A stretch of 6,439 bases of DNA from the NCBI GenBank assembly GCA_028748945.1, contig JAQTOL010000192.1, positions 1 through 6,439 of the forward strand. Reading direction: 5' to 3'. Position 1 is the first letter of the stretch; the number at the start of each line of letters is the position of its first letter. Under the pieces are notes generated by a model. The model saw nothing but the letters and a program-made list of their open reading frames with translations. It searched no databases and was not told where the DNA came from. The position numbers were made by a program, and so were the translations under genes. Positions 1 to 6,439 of the stretch are shown piece by piece. This DNA comes from Paludibacter sp. (GTDB lineage Bacteria; Bacteroidota; Bacteroidia; Bacteroidales; Paludibacteraceae).

Positions 1-425
1 GTAATAATGCAACTAATGGAGTAATCTATGGTCATCTTTATAATTGGTTTACTCTAAACAGAGATCAGTTAGCACCAATAGGCTGGCATGTACCATCCGA
101 TGCCGAATTAACTACATTGATAACTTTTTTGGGTGGTGATAATGTTGCCGGCGGTAAGCTAAAAGAAACCGGTACCGTGCATTGGGTATCTCCAAACACC
201 GGAGCAACAAACGAAGTCGGATTTACGGCTCTTCCGGCAGGTGGTCGGTCTTTTGATGGAATTTTTCCAGTTGACGATATTGGTTTCAGAGGTCAATGAT
301 GGACTTCAACGCAACTCGATATAAATCCTGCATATTACAGGGGAATTCCAAATAACAATACTTTTGCAACAAAAGCTTACTACAATAAAAAAGCAGGATT
401 TTCCGTTCGTTGCTTATTGAATTGA
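1..425 (+). pseudogene. FISUMP-domain surface protein, 3' part only, interrupted by an in-frame TGA
   Basis: The frame starting at base 3 reads through the FISUMP signature (Fibrobacter succinogenes major paralogous domain, TIGR02145 type). It begins NNATNGVIYGHLYNWF, followed by LAPIGWHVPSDAEL, then LGGDNVAGGKLKETG, then GFTALPAGGRSFDG. A TGA at 297-299 interrupts it after GFRGQ. The same frame then continues for 41 residues with the expected end of the domain: WTSTQ, AYYRG and the terminal GFSVRCLLN, before a TGA at 423-425. In the family the break point normally reads G-x-W-W-S-S-T, so the stop replaces the first Trp. Four other Trp codons in this frame are TGG, so TGA is not reassigned. 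The gene is also truncated on the left by the window edge, so signal peptide and length are unknown. FISUMP proteins are typically secreted or lipid-anchored surface proteins of Bacteroidota and Fibrobacteres with no established biochemical function. If translated only to the first stop, the protein would lose its conserved C-terminal strand region. Confidence 0.8.
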
Positions 426-482
426 CATTTTGATTTGTTGAATGAATCACATTTCTGAGAAAAAGTTTAGAATTTAAAATAT

Positions 483-519
483 ATAACCTCATGACAAAAC
501 CTGCATGGGGTTATTTTTT
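483..519 (+). terminator. Rho-independent terminator after the FISUMP gene
   Basis: An 11-bp stem is formed by ATAACCTCATG (483-493) and CATGGGGTTAT (504-514) with one G-U wobble and a 10-nt loop, followed directly by a run of T to 519. It lies 58 bases after the final stop of the FISUMP frame and separates that gene from the mutase gene downstream. Confidence 0.8.
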
Positions 520-563
520 CAATATTGAATGCCTGTTTGAATTTGGGTTTAGGTTTTAAATCG

Positions 564-595
564 TTTCTTCCATTCAAAAAAAAGTAGTATTTTTA
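564..595 (+). promoter_or_regulatory. Probable Bacteroidota-type promoter of the phosphohexomutase gene
   Basis: TATTTTTA at 588-595, followed by TCG, fits the Bacteroidota -7 consensus TAnnTTTG except at the last base. TTTC at 564-567 sits 20 bases upstream, where a -33 TTTG box is expected, and matches three of four bases. It falls between the upstream terminator and the ATG at 635 and would give a leader of about 30 bases. The assignment is by pattern only. Confidence 0.4.
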
Positions 596-634
596 TCGTT
601 CAAATTTAATAGGTATTTCAAAAAAACAAACAAT

Positions 635-2383
635 ATGGAAGACAGTTCATTACTAAAAGAAGTACTGGCCAAAGCACAAACATGGCTGAATGGGAATTAC
701 AACGAAGAAACTAAAAAGGACATTCAACGTATGTTGGATGCTGATGATAAAACCGAACTGATAGAATCCTTTTACCGCGATCTGGAATTTGGAACCGGTG
801 GTCTACGTGGCATCATGGGTGCGGGAACCAACCGCATGAATATTTACACGGTGGGAGCCGCCACACAAGGTTTAAGCAATTACCTGAAAGCACAATTTCC
901 GAATGTAGCACAAATAAGTGTGGTGATTGGTCACGATTGTCGCAATAACAGCCGGCTCTTTGCCGAAATATCGGCAAATATCTTCTCTGCCAACGGTATT
1001 AAAGTGTATTTATTCGATGATCTGCGTCCTACACCCGAAGCATCCTTTGCTATCCGCAAACTGGGTTGCCAGAGCGGAATTATTCTTACCGCCTCGCACA
1101 ATCCGAAAGAATACAACGGTTACAAAGCCTATTGGGACGATGGTGCACAAATGATTGCTCCGCACGATGAAAACGTGATTACCGAAGTAACTAAAATTAA
1201 AAGCATAGATGAGATTAAGTTTGAAGGCAATCCGGCATTGATTGAAAGCATTGGCGAAGAAATTGATGCAGCATTTATTGAAGCCATCAAAACACTTTCG
1301 CTTTCACCGGATGCCATTCAGCGCAACAGCGATTTAAAAATCGTTTATACACCGATACACGGCACAGGTGTCAGGTTGATACCCCGTGCCTTACGTGCTT
1401 TTGGTTTTACCAATATTATCAACGTTCCCGAGCAGGATATTACCAGTGGGAATTTTCCTACGGTTATTTCACCAAACCCGGAAGAACCGGCTGCTTTGGA
1501 CATGGCCGTTAAAAGAGCGATGGCTACCGATGCTGACATTGTAATGGCTTCCGATCCCGATGCGGATCGCCTTGGAATTGCCGTAAAAAACGATAAAAAC
1601 GAATGGATACTGGTAAACGGAAACCAAACCGCTTTGCTTTTTGTCTATTATTTAATACGTCGTTGGAAAGAACTGGGCAAATTACACGGCAATGAATATA
1701 TCGTGAAAACCATTGTTACGACAGAAATCATTAAACAAATTGCCGAACGCAACGATGTGGAAATGTTCGATTGCTTTACCGGATTCAAATGGATTGCTGC
1801 CGTTATTCGCGAAAACGAAGGCATTAGACAATACATTGGCGGTGGTGAAGAAAGCTACGGTTTTCTGCCCGAAGAATTTGCCCGCGATAAAGATGCCGTA
1901 TCATCCTGTGCTATGATGGCCGAAATTACTGCCTGGGCAAAAGATAATGGAAAAACCCTGTTCGAATTATTACAGGACATTTACATTGAATACGGCTATG
2001 GTAAAGAAAAAGGAATTTCGGTAGTACGCAAAGGAAAATCGGGAGCTGAAGAAATTATTCAAATGATGAAGAACTTCCGCAGCAACCCGCCAAAAGAAAT
2101 TGCCGGTTCAAAAGTACATTTAATCAAAGATTACGATTCGTTGAAAATGACCAATGTATCGACAGGCGAAGTAAGTGCCCTTGATATGCCTGCCACTTCC
2201 AATGTGTTGCAATACTTTACCGAAGATGGGACCAAAATATCCGTGCGTCCTTCGGGAACAGAACCGAAAATAAAATTCTATATCGAAGTTCGTGGCGAAA
2301 TGAAAACCCGTGCCGGATACGATGCAGCCGATGCAGCCGCCAATCAAAAGATTGAAGCGGTACGTGCTTCGCTGGGAGTTTAA
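635..2383 (+). CDS. pgcA: Phospho-sugar mutase (alpha-phosphoglucomutase / phosphomannomutase, PgcA/PGM2-like)
   Basis: This cytoplasmic alpha-D-phosphohexomutase interconverts hexose 6-phosphate and hexose 1-phosphate (glucose, possibly also mannose) through a bisphosphorylated intermediate, feeding nucleotide-sugar, glycogen and envelope polysaccharide synthesis. All four signature loops are visible. The N-terminal FGTGGLRG is at residues 52-59. The catalytic phosphoserine loop TASHNP is at 152-157, with Ser154 as nucleophile. The Mg2+ loop DPDADR is at 307-312. The sugar-binding loop GEESYGF is at 404-410. The phosphate-binding loop RPSGTEPK is at 538-545. At 582 residues it matches the longer PgcA/PGM2 subgroup (Bacillus PgcA is about 580) rather than the roughly 450-residue GlmM/ManB type. 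The ATG at 635 is the natural start: the region upstream is A-rich without a Shine-Dalgarno sequence, as is common in Bacteroidota. The gene is monocistronic, bounded by terminators on both sides. No key residue is missing. Glucose versus mannose preference cannot be read from the sequence. Confidence 0.96.
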   Translation: MEDSSLLKEVLAKAQTWLNGNYNEETKKDIQRMLDADDKTELIESFYRDLEFGTGGLRGIMGAGTNRMNIYTVGAATQGLSNYLKAQFPNVAQISVVIGHDCRNNSRLFAEISANIFSANGIKVYLFDDLRPTPEASFAIRKLGCQSGIILTASHNPKEYNGYKAYWDDGAQMIAPHDENVITEVTKIKSIDEIKFEGNPALIESIGEEIDAAFIEAIKTLSLSPDAIQRNSDLKIVYTPIHGTGVRLIPRALRAFGFTNIINVPEQDITSGNFPTVISPNPEEPAALDMAVKRAMATDADIVMASDPDADRLGIAVKNDKNEWILVNGNQTALLFVYYLIRRWKELGKLHGNEYIVKTIVTTEIIKQIAERNDVEMFDCFTGFKWIAAVIRENEGIRQYIGGGEESYGFLPEEFARDKDAVSSCAMMAEITAWAKDNGKTLFELLQDIYIEYGYGKEKGISVVRKGKSGAEEIIQMMKNFRSNPPKEIAGSKVHLIKDYDSLKMTNVSTGEVSALDMPATSNVLQYFTEDGTKISVRPSGTEPKIKFYIEVRGEMKTRAGYDAADAAANQKIEAVRASLGV

Positions 2384-2417
2384 CAAGGAGCTAGAGGCAA
2401 AAAGGTAAGAGCTAAGG

Positions 2418-2454
2418 AAACCGCCATTCGATGATTCGAATGGCGGTTTTTTTT
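2418..2454 (+). terminator. Strong rho-independent terminator of the phosphohexomutase gene
   Basis: A perfect 14-bp stem (AAACCGCCATTCGA at 2418-2431 against 2436-2449) closes a 4-base TGAT loop and runs into eight T residues (2447-2454). It begins 35 bases after the stop codon. The A residues at the base of the left arm give only a short U-run on the minus strand, so it acts mainly in the + direction. Confidence 0.93.
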
Positions 2455-2519
2455 CTGTATGTTTCCGAATTGCGCAACACTCACGGACTTTCCATATATA
2501 AAATGCCCTTTTCTCCTGC

Positions 2520-2813
2520 TTTCCGACCGATTCCTGCTGCTTTCCGACGGATTCCTGTAGGAAAAGATACAAAAGCTGCTACTTTCCGACGAATTCCAGC
2601 ACGAAAAGATACAAAAGCTGCTGCTTTCCGACGAATTTCTGCAGGAAAAGATACAAAACCTGCTGCTTTCCGACGGATTTCAATAGGAAAAGATACAAAA
2701 GCTACTGCTTTCCGACGGATTTCAATAGGAAAAGGTACAAAACCTGCTGCTTTCCGACGGATTTCTGCAGAAAAAAGAACAAAAGCTGCTGCTTTTCGAT
2801 GGATTGTGGCAGA
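2520..2813. repeat. Tandem repeat array, six 42-bp units plus a half unit and a degenerate terminal unit
   Basis: Six contiguous units of exactly 42 bp start at 2541, 2583, 2625, 2667, 2709 and 2751. Each begins TTTCCGACG, has GGAAAAGATAC in the middle and ends with a CTGCTGC-like block. Against the consensus they differ at 2 to 5 positions each, with changes concentrated at unit positions 16-18 and 35. A 21-bp copy with its middle deleted precedes them (2520-2540). A decayed copy follows (2793 to about 2813, TTTTCGATGG then divergence). Units 4 and 5 share the same variant (CAATAGG), which suggests local duplication. The array lies between two convergent genes. Read as protein on the + strand it gives a 14-residue repeat of the type FRRISAGKDTKAAA; on the minus strand it gives AAAFVSFPAEIRRK. 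Neither resembles a known domain to me. Confidence 0.93.
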
Positions 2814-2854
2814 ATATGGGTGGAATGAGTGCGAAAAGACAAAATATTGATTGG

Positions 2855-2876
2855 AAAAAATCAAAATAGATTGATT
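2855..2876 (-). terminator. Weak candidate terminator of the large secreted-protein gene
   Basis: On the minus strand a 6-bp AT-rich stem (AATCAA / TTGATT, 2871-2876 and 2859-2864) with a 6-base loop is followed by a T-run (2855-2860 read in reverse). It lies about 45 bases after the TAA stop of the minus-strand gene. The stem has only two G-C pairs in total, so termination would be inefficient; it is called mainly on position. Confidence 0.3.
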
Positions 2877-2921
2877 ATAAACTCAATAAATTACAACAAA
2901 ATATACATTCAGGCTTAAAAT

Positions 2922-5900
2922 TTAATCAAGCATTAATTTAGCAGTATAAATTTTGTTTGTAGACAAAGTAAGCCGAACGAGATAAATGCCAGAGCTTATT
3001 AATCCATTTACTAAGATAGAAGAAGTAGTGGGATAGGTTTCCTGAACTTTTTGTCCAAGTGAATTGATAATTTCAAGCTTTGAATGAATCAGTTCGCTTG
3101 TTGCAATTCCGGAATTAATTGTAAAGCCGGTATTCTTTCCTGCAGGATTGGGATAAATAGAAAAAGCAGTCTGCTCCAAGGTATTTAAACCTGTATTCTG
3201 ATTTGATTGGACCTGAGCAATTTCGGCAGGAGTCAGGGCTATATCATATAAAAAAAAATCATCAATAGTTCCATTAAAATCTATATTGGACGACGCTACG
3301 GAAGAGTCCCACCATTGTGTCCGACCGATATAATTCCGTGTATCCGCACCTATATTAGTTAACTGACAGGGTTCGTAAGTTATGGCTGTACTTGTTGCAG
3401 TCTGAACACCGTTGAGGTAAATCTTTGTGGTTTTGGTTTTCGCATCATATGTCATGGCTACCTTCACTTCCTGCCCGGCTGTAAGATTAGTTGACGAATT
3501 AATTAAAATGGTACTGCCACCGTTGTATTTGTAACCTGCCGTAAAAACATTGGTTCTCAGAAAAATGCTGTTAGAACTGGCCGAGCCGAAATCGAATATG
3601 CGTGGAGCACCTGATAAACCAGCAGGATTCAGTTTAGCCAGAAAAGTACAACTTCTCAGATTATTTATAATTCCATTTGGTGCCGTGGCATATCCGTTGG
3701 TACTGAAACCGGCTGCTGTATTGGCAGTTAAATCGAGCGTTCCATTTACATTGGCACTTCCGTAAATAATTGCATCGTTTCCATTGCCTGATTTATCCTG
3801 CAAATAACTCAGACCATTGGCTGAATACCTGTCGGATGCATCAAACCGGTACTCGATCCGTTTATTTTTGCTGATATCCCTGGGATAAACAGTCTCATAA
3901 AAAGTTTTCGACGCTGCATTAATTGTTGCCGTAAGCTGAACCTGAGTTTCCGATTGAGGAAGTGTAACCAAACCTGTGTTTGAAATAACTCCCGTATGGT
4001 CGGATGACCATGTAATCGGAATACCCGAAGCAGTAAGTGAGGGCAAAACTACATCGGTGGAAATAAACGAAGGAATCGTGAGGGCTTCCAGTTCTATTCC
4101 GGTTAGCAGATTTGCATTAAGAGTATATGACAAAGTGATATCACTAAGTTGCTTTACTTCGCCCTGGGTAAGTGCACGATTATAAATCCGGCTATCTTTC
4201 ACCCACCCAACGAATCCACCGATTTTCACATCACTTAATGTTAAGCCCGGAGCTGCAATCACCTGATCAATCAGTCCGTTTCTGTAAATTTTCAATTCGT
4301 CGTTTTCATAGCTTATTGTCAGGTTAAAGTATTTCAGCTTCGTTGGAGTCCACCAGACCCCACCTGTCCCGCGTGCTTCGGTTTGCCAGACATCCGAAGT
4401 CCCCAGTAAATTATTGCTGGTATAAGTTGCATTTCCAATGGTTATATAAGGTTTTAAAGTAGAACCGTCCAGACCGTAAGTCAGGTTACCCATTTGGAAA
4501 ATGGTTCCACTGTAAGCTCCCTCATAAATATAAGGTGAAAGTGAAACCGAGAAGGCAGGTGAACTTTGAGCGCCAAGTGTAGCATAAGTGTCTTTAGTGG
4601 AAACCAGTGCTCCAAAGGAAGTATGCGCAGTGCCGGTAACTGTTCCGCTAAAATTCTCATTAACAAGCAATCCATTTGCCAGATTGATACTATCTGCAGG
4701 TAACACATAATCGCAATGTACCGCTGTTGAGAATCCCTTTGGTTGTGATGAACTTACAATCCAGTCATAATAGTTTCCATGCATCCAGGTAAGCCGTAAG
4801 GCTGTATGAACCGAATTACTCACAATAAACGGACGCACATTGTTCAGTGTAGAATTGAAAGTTATTTGTTCCGTAGAAGCGATGGTTCCATCTGTAGCCA
4901 TAGTGTATTTCATTATTTCATACACAGTGCCCGAAGTACCGCTGACCGGTACCGAACAATATACTATTTCCGGATGGCTGTCGTCCAAAGCCATTCCGCC
5001 ACTGTAACATAATTCCAGTCCGGGAGTCTGGTGAAAATGTCCTCCACCATTTGCCAGAAAAGTTTTTCGCCAGCTTGTTCCTGTCCATTTAGCATAATAA
5101 TAGTTATGAACGGTTTTGTCTGCACTTATCTGCACGAGTGCAATGACCGGCAGACCATCTTTATCCAGCGTAGTTTGCCATACCCAATCGCGCAAGGAAG
5201 GATTATCCACTACCGCATTGGGATGAGCTGTGAGGTAAGCAGTGGTGGCACTGATATTATGAACACCGTTGGCAATAGTAGAAAGTACATTCCCGCTAAT
5301 ATCTTTCAGCTGCAGCGAATTTATATCCACATAATTAAAATACACCCAGTTCGGATTTTCATTATCGGGATGACCAAGGGTATAAGTAAGATAGATTTTA
5401 TCTTTTCCGTTGGAAGAATATTTGCAATAGGGACGGGCGGCGGTTGACTGAACCATTTGATAAGGTCCCCACACGATGTTTGTATTGTCATGCACATCCG
5501 GAATATCTAATTTTGCAATGGTGGGATGCCAGTTTATCCCCCGCCAGCAAAGATAAAAATGGGCAGGATCGTCGGACAGAATAAAGGGTGAAGGATATGT
5601 CGTGTTATTTGCAGTTACAATTTTCTTTTCTTCGCCCAACGCTGTAATATCACCCGGTTTTTTTGAAATGCGGTAATAGAAACAGGGCTCATCGGTATGT
5701 CTTGAATATAAAATCATAATCCTTTCATCGGGCAAAACCAGAAAGGAAGGGCTATCATGATCGTCAGGCTGAAAATACGAACGTATCAACACTTCATTGT
5801 TTTTGCCGGTCAGGAAATTTTGTTGAGTAGCTTTTATATTTCCATGCACATCAATGTATCCGATATAAGTACTGTTAATGGTTCCCCCGGTATTTTCATA

Positions 5901-6107
5901 ATGCAGCGAACGCGGATCGGCAAACCAGCACCAGGCTCCTTCTTTTGTCATTTCAAAACCTTCGTAAGTAACTGCTTTCGTACCGATTATTTTTTTATCA
6001 TTCAGGTTTTTCAGTCCGTCACCCGAACCAATCGCATGCAGAGCGAATAAAAGAAGGGATGCCGGTAGAAGTAAGCTTTTTCTTAAATTTGTAATAGTCT
6101 TTTTCAA
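2922..6107 (-). CDS. Secreted BNR-4 beta-propeller protein with two LamG-like domains, an Ig-like domain and a T9SS sorting domain (ulvan-lyase-like)
   Basis: The product (1061 aa) is predicted to be exported by Sec and then secreted or surface-anchored by the type IX system. Residues 1-29 form a signal peptide (MKKTITNLRK, hydrophobic LLLPASLLLFALHAIG). Residues about 45-470 look like the BNR-4 repeat family (PF15892-like) propeller: GAWCWFADPR at 57-66, TYIGYIDVHG at 80-89, DDHDSP at 115-120, YSRH at 134-137, ARPYCKY at 224-230 and GGGHFHQTPG at 354-363. About 485-655 is a LamG/concanavalin-like domain ending RIYNRALTQGEV. About 660-743 is an Ig-like domain (ITWSSDHTGVIS). About 748-968 is a second LamG-like domain ending FLYDIALTPAEI. 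Residues 976-1061 are the T9SS type A sorting domain, with YPNPA at 985-989 and GIYLVRL at 1040-1046. His117 and His137 are placed like the catalytic pair of PL24/PL25 ulvan lyases, so a polysaccharide lyase or related glycan-active role is plausible but unproven. Start: TTG at 6105-6107. An in-frame TAA lies 15 bases upstream and the first internal ATG (Met53) would remove the signal peptide. Confidence 0.88.
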   Translation of the reverse strand: MKKTITNLRKSLLLPASLLLFALHAIGSGDGLKNLNDKKIIGTKAVTYEGFEMTKEGAWCWFADPRSLHYENTGGTINSTYIGYIDVHGNIKATQQNFLTGKNNEVLIRSYFQPDDHDSPSFLVLPDERIMILYSRHTDEPCFYYRISKKPGDITALGEEKKIVTANNTTYPSPFILSDDPAHFYLCWRGINWHPTIAKLDIPDVHDNTNIVWGPYQMVQSTAARPYCKYSSNGKDKIYLTYTLGHPDNENPNWVYFNYVDINSLQLKDISGNVLSTIANGVHNISATTAYLTAHPNAVVDNPSLRDWVWQTTLDKDGLPVIALVQISADKTVHNYYYAKWTGTSWRKTFLANGGGHFHQTPGLELCYSGGMALDDSHPEIVYCSVPVSGTSGTVYEIMKYTMATDGTIASTEQITFNSTLNNVRPFIVSNSVHTALRLTWMHGNYYDWIVSSSQPKGFSTAVHCDYVLPADSINLANGLLVNENFSGTVTGTAHTSFGALVSTKDTYATLGAQSSPAFSVSLSPYIYEGAYSGTIFQMGNLTYGLDGSTLKPYITIGNATYTSNNLLGTSDVWQTEARGTGGVWWTPTKLKYFNLTISYENDELKIYRNGLIDQVIAAPGLTLSDVKIGGFVGWVKDSRIYNRALTQGEVKQLSDITLSYTLNANLLTGIELEALTIPSFISTDVVLPSLTASGIPITWSSDHTGVISNTGLVTLPQSETQVQLTATINAASKTFYETVYPRDISKNKRIEYRFDASDRYSANGLSYLQDKSGNGNDAIIYGSANVNGTLDLTANTAAGFSTNGYATAPNGIINNLRSCTFLAKLNPAGLSGAPRIFDFGSASSNSIFLRTNVFTAGYKYNGGSTILINSSTNLTAGQEVKVAMTYDAKTKTTKIYLNGVQTATSTAITYEPCQLTNIGADTRNYIGRTQWWDSSVASSNIDFNGTIDDFFLYDIALTPAEIAQVQSNQNTGLNTLEQTAFSIYPNPAGKNTGFTINSGIATSELIHSKLEIINSLGQKVQETYPTTSSILVNGLISSGIYLVRLTLSTNKIYTAKLMLD

Positions 6108-6439
6108 CGCAGGATATTTTTAAATGATTACAAAGAATGACTAACAGGGTACAAAGTATTACTAAAATATACTATGTGGATTCAGCCTGTTTTTCAATTG
6201 GTAAAAATAATATAATAGTTCGTGATTGAAGAGGAAAATCAATTCAAAAAAAAGGATGATTAGGTTAAACAAAATCATTTCGCATCATTGGGTCTTAAAA
6301 GTGTACAATAATACATTCTGAATTATTGAAAGTGTATTTTTAGTCGAAATGCTCCATAAAAGCCAATATTACTTGTTTAGCTGTATTTTTTATACATTAG
6401 ATTTTACAGGGTTTAATTCTTTAGTTCACTATTTTTAAC
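6108..6439. other. AT-rich upstream region without a gene
   Basis: These 332 bases precede the minus-strand secreted-protein gene and hold no open frame of useful length on either strand. They should contain its promoter, but I find no box pair with good spacing. Visible elements are two ACAAAG copies 21 bases apart (6130 and 6151), a 7-bp inverted repeat CAATAAT/ATTATTG (6306-6312, 6322-6328), and a + strand TATTTTTA (6335-6342) resembling the mutase -7 box. A divergent gene may begin beyond the right edge. Confidence 0.5.

Larger units (their letters stand above)
2384..2921. other. Convergent intergenic region (538 bp) holding two terminators and a tandem repeat array
   Basis: This is the space between the 3' ends of the mutase gene and the large minus-strand gene. 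It contains an imperfect direct repeat (GAGCTAGAGG at 2388, GAGCTAAGG at 2409), the mutase terminator, a 65-bp spacer with one lone TTTCCGAAT (2462-2470) resembling the start of a repeat unit, the 42-bp array, and an AT-rich tail. I find no convincing gene. The open frames through it arise because the 42-bp unit is a multiple of three and contains few stops. Confidence 0.7.

Noticed and set aside
297..299. TGA used as a sense codon for Trp (alternative genetic code)
   Set aside because: TGG encodes Trp throughout the other genes and in the same fragment, and the FISUMP frame itself ends in TGA exactly where the domain normally ends.
2120..2572. 150-codon minus-strand ORF overlapping the 3' end of the mutase gene
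   Set aside because: It is antisense to a confidently identified, conserved coding region and begins in the repeat array; a shadow frame.
2520..2813. CRISPR array
   Set aside because: The units are directly contiguous with no unique spacers between them, the repeats are diverged, and no cas genes are present.
2431..2850. 139-codon + strand ORF across the repeat array
   Set aside because: Its ATG lies inside the mutase terminator hairpin, its body is just the 42-bp repeat, which is also open in other frames, and no domain or ribosome-binding context supports it.
2481..2864. 127-codon minus-strand ORF across the repeat array
   Set aside because: It is the mirror of the same repeat. The AAAFVSFPAEIRRK repeat is not a known domain, and openness is explained by the stop-free 42-bp unit.
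5031..5447. 138-codon + strand ORF inside the secreted-protein gene
   Set aside because: It is antisense to the propeller coding sequence with clear family motifs and has no recognisable features of its own.
6130..6160. Possible minus-strand promoter built on the two ACAAAG (CTTTGT) copies
   Set aside because: Read as -33 and -7 boxes, the two TTTG elements are too close (21 bases start to start, against about 24 or more expected), and the TA of the -7 box is absent.

Overview
The window looks like chromosomal DNA of a Bacteroidota bacterium, probably of the order Bacteroidales. Three things point there. One protein has a type IX secretion (T9SS) C-terminal sorting domain. A FISUMP-domain surface protein is present. 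The phosphohexomutase gene has an A-rich 5' leader with no Shine-Dalgarno sequence and a TAnnTTTG-like -7 box. Genus cannot be decided from the sequence alone.

Layout, left to right. Positions 1-425 hold the 3' part of a FISUMP-domain gene on the + strand, cut off by the window edge and interrupted by an in-frame TGA at 297-299 where a conserved Trp is expected. A rho-independent terminator follows (483-519). A probable promoter then leads into a complete 582-residue phosphohexomutase of the PgcA/PGM2-like type (635-2383, +), which ends at a strong terminator (2418-2454). A 538-bp convergent intergenic region (2384-2921) contains a tandem array of six 42-bp units plus a half unit and a decayed last unit. 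On the minus strand, 6107-2922 encodes a 1061-residue secreted multidomain protein. Its order is signal peptide, BNR-4-type beta-propeller resembling ulvan-lyase-like enzymes, LamG-like domain, Ig-like domain, second LamG-like domain and T9SS sorting domain. It appears to start at TTG. The last 332 bp (6108-6439) are AT-rich upstream DNA with no gene.

The three genes do not form an operon. The mutase is a housekeeping enzyme of central sugar-phosphate metabolism. The large secreted protein is probably a surface or extracellular polysaccharide-active or polysaccharide-binding protein, but no SusC/SusD pair or sulfatase lies within the window to fix its substrate. The FISUMP gene is of unknown function and probably damaged. 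The most unusual items are the 42-bp array between the convergent genes, the TGA-for-TGG change, and the architecture of the secreted propeller protein.
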